Positions 62,023-64,000 of a stretch of 64,000 bases of DNA are shown in pieces (positions within the stretch are counted from its first letter, which is position 1; each line of letters opens with the position of its first letter). The stretch is from Apteryx mantelli (Eukaryota > Chordata > Aves > Apterygiformes > Apterygidae): contig NC_089990.1 in NCBI RefSeq assembly GCF_036417845.1, positions 2,182,001 through 2,246,000 on the forward strand, given 5' to 3'. A program made the translations under genes and the position numbers. The notes under the pieces were generated by a model. The model was given only the letters and a program-made list of their open reading frames with translations. It did no database searches and was not told the DNA's origin.

Positions 62023-63129
62023 GTAAGTTAGTATTCACTAAAGGGGCTGGACCTGTGCTACTGGTAAACCCCTTTGCTTTAACGGGAAGAGCAGAGACCA
62101 TTGCAATTTCAGAAAGATTTTACTTTTTACTGAAAACGCAGAACCATTTTTCTTGTTAATCACTGTGGAAGATCAGGGTAATATGATCTGTATCACAATT
62201 CAGATACAGGACAGGACTAAGTTTTTCCTACTTCTTCCGAAAAGGATTCCACTAACAAGTTGGCTCAGATACTCTCCCGTCCAAAAAAAAAAATTAAACA
62301 TGCACGTGAATCTTGAATGAGTCAACCTGGTACGAATCGAGTCTCAACAAGCAATAGAAATCCCACACTTAAAAAAATTGGGTCAGTGTAATAACTGTCA
62401 TAGGAAAGACTGAGAATTATCAATTTCCCATCATCTCATTAAAACAGAAAACAGACAAGAACTAAAGCAACCATCCAGACCTGTTGGGTAACTGCACTGG
62501 GAAAGCTCTGTAGTACGAGCTCCAGGGTGCTCAGATTAAGAACAACAAGAATTTACATAAAGAGATAAGTGCTCAAAAATGAAAGAAAAGTTATTATAGT
62601 TTGCTACATCTCTGGTTGCGTCACCACTGATATGATTTTAGATCCAATATTCAGAATAAAGGGAAATCAGTACTGTCAAAGCTTTAATAAGGGTACAGTC
62701 TGGAGAGTGTTTGGAAACATTACGGCAGACAACTTAGGCACAGCTGAGTGATGAATATGAGTCACAACACAAACAGCTTTGTGGATGGTTCATACAAAAT
62801 TGTTATGATAACTGTAACAGTGGTATTATTTCAGTGATGAGGAATATTTCTTCCTGGACAGAAAACATATTGCTGTGCCCCAGGATGTCTGCAGACTGAA
62901 AGTCATGAAGTAATGTTCAAGTGTGCTGTGGGCCACGACTTAAGCATTATGTGAAGAGATCATTCTTGACAAACTAGGCACTATCTCATTTATAGGTAGG
63001 CATTGTGATCGTTTGTTAATCTAAATGTTCTTCACAGACATCTAGGAAACAGGGGTGAAAGGCCCCGAAGTACAGCGACGCACTAGAGGATCATACCCGT
63101 ACCCACGTGTCCTCCTAACAGCCACCAGC

Positions 63130-63960
63130 CCGCAGTGCTCTTAAACACTTTCCATGCTAGGGAGTCCACGGTTTCCTGAGACAAACTATTCTAGTGCTTG
63201 ATCATCCTTCCTGTTAAAAAGTTCCCTTTACTTGTGATCTAAGTTGCCCTAACATATATTAAACAAGTGAGCATCTCTTCTAATCTAGACTACATGAGCC
63301 TAATTCCTTTCTTTCTGTGTCATGTTTCCTATACTTCTGCTCACTGTCATCAGTCTCCTTGAAACATCCTCAGTCAGTATTTTCCTTGAACCGTTGAGAA
63401 CCTTTTAAAGACGGTCATTACTTTTGCTTTTTCAAGTTTTGGAACTTTTCCCATTTGTCTTCTAAGACTTCTCGGTGATAACCACGACGATCTCTGAAAT
63501 TGCTTCCGCCAGTTTCTAAGTGCTCTTGGGTACATTTCGTGAAGCTCAGGATTTGAAAACACACTTTCTTTAGTCTAGTCAGAAATCTCACTTGAGTTCT
63601 TCTGTTGCTAATTTTAGCTGTGTCAAGTGTCCAGTTCATAAGTGTGCCCTTTAGAGAAGAGTGCAGCAAAAAAAGAATTCATGTCTTCTGATTTTGGCAT
63701 TATCAGTTGATAATGTAAACTTTGCATGGAGCAGACTTGCTCCTTGCTCTTCTTTTCTCTGACAACAGATTTATGGGACGTTTTCTCCTTACCCTTACAC
63801 TGCTGGGTAGCTGCATCTCATCTTGTGTCTTGGTCTTTCTTTCCTATATGTTTATGCTATTCTTTTATAATAATCCTCCATCATATGATCCACTCTCCAT
63901 TTTTTTAACTTCACTCTTGCTTTTAAGATCAGCAGAAAATAAGTAATTTAACCAAGTCTT
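63130..63960 (-). mobile_element. Ancient CR1 LINE remnant (reverse transcriptase and 3' part)
   Basis: Two parts lie in CR1 order when read on the minus strand. The right part (about 63400-63960) corresponds to the N-terminal reverse-transcriptase region: peptides such as LHEMYPRAL and VPKLEKAKVMTVFK match the CR1 pattern (DEMHPRVL..., EDWKKANVTPIFKKG) across a frameshift. The left part (about 63130-63400) matches the CR1 3' region (GGGAGTCCACGG, TAGTGCTTGATCATCCT, TAAAAAGTT). Most of the catalytic domain between them is missing. High divergence and frameshifts show a dead, old copy. The comparison to CR1 is from memory of the family. Confidence 0.7.
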
Positions 63961-64000
63961 TACTGGTCTTTATAGTCTTATTCCACACCAGGATAGTTCA

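Noticed and set aside
1..64000. tRNA, rRNA, CRISPR, prokaryotic operon or integrated provirus
   Set aside because: By eye I found no intact tRNA B-box or fold outside the MIR relic, no rRNA, no spaced identical repeats of CRISPR type, and no LTR pair with gag/pol-like frames.

Overview
This window looks like a gene-poor stretch of a vertebrate nuclear genome, most likely a bird. Three observations support that. The one clear gene is a vertebrate G-protein-coupled receptor. The recognisable transposons are CR1 LINEs with the 3' ends typical of birds and other sauropsids, plus one old MIR-type SINE. Interspersed repeats are sparse and CpG-dense blocks are common. No bacterial operon, CRISPR array, rRNA gene or tRNA gene was seen.

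Left part (1-7000). AT-rich, intron-like sequence (1-3950) leads into a strong CpG island (about 4000-6960). On the minus strand the island holds an apparent non-coding first exon, ending at a consensus splice donor at 6136|6135. A gene therefore probably starts near 6.2 kb and runs leftwards out of the window. Neighbour order in mammals (TAF9B, an FNDC3C-type gene, CYSLTR1, all in one orientation) makes an FNDC3C-like gene the best guess, but this is inference only. A GC-rich minisatellite of about 40-bp units (4890-5850) lies just inside its intron 1. A perfect four-unit heat-shock element (6695-6712) with a nearby TATA-like box sits on the outer flank of the island.

Middle part (7000-29000). 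No protein gene is visible from 7 to 23 kb, but much of 12-20 kb is CpG-dense. CYSLTR1 (cysteinyl leukotriene receptor 1) occupies 23046-24083 on the minus strand as one intact coding exon. A good splice acceptor at 24129 shows that its 5' UTR is spliced. A second CpG island near 28.0-28.9 kb has a consensus minus-strand donor at 28443|28442 and is a plausible distal promoter and first exon. A possible 50-nt middle exon lies at 26131-26180.

Right part (29000-64000). I recognise no gene here. It holds a CR1 copy at about 31.9 kb, a well-preserved CR1 3' end at about 40.8 kb, a decayed CR1 reverse-transcriptase and tail remnant at 63.1-63.96 kb, short duplications, homopolymer tracts and CpG-dense intergenic DNA (47.5-61 kb). 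Two sites show paired splice signals (47.6-47.9 kb minus, 62.0 kb plus) but cannot be tied to a known gene. I saw no convincing novel system. The best leads are the heat-shock element, the promoter-proximal minisatellite, a miRNA-like hairpin at 2.1 kb and a long AT-rich palindrome at 20.4 kb.
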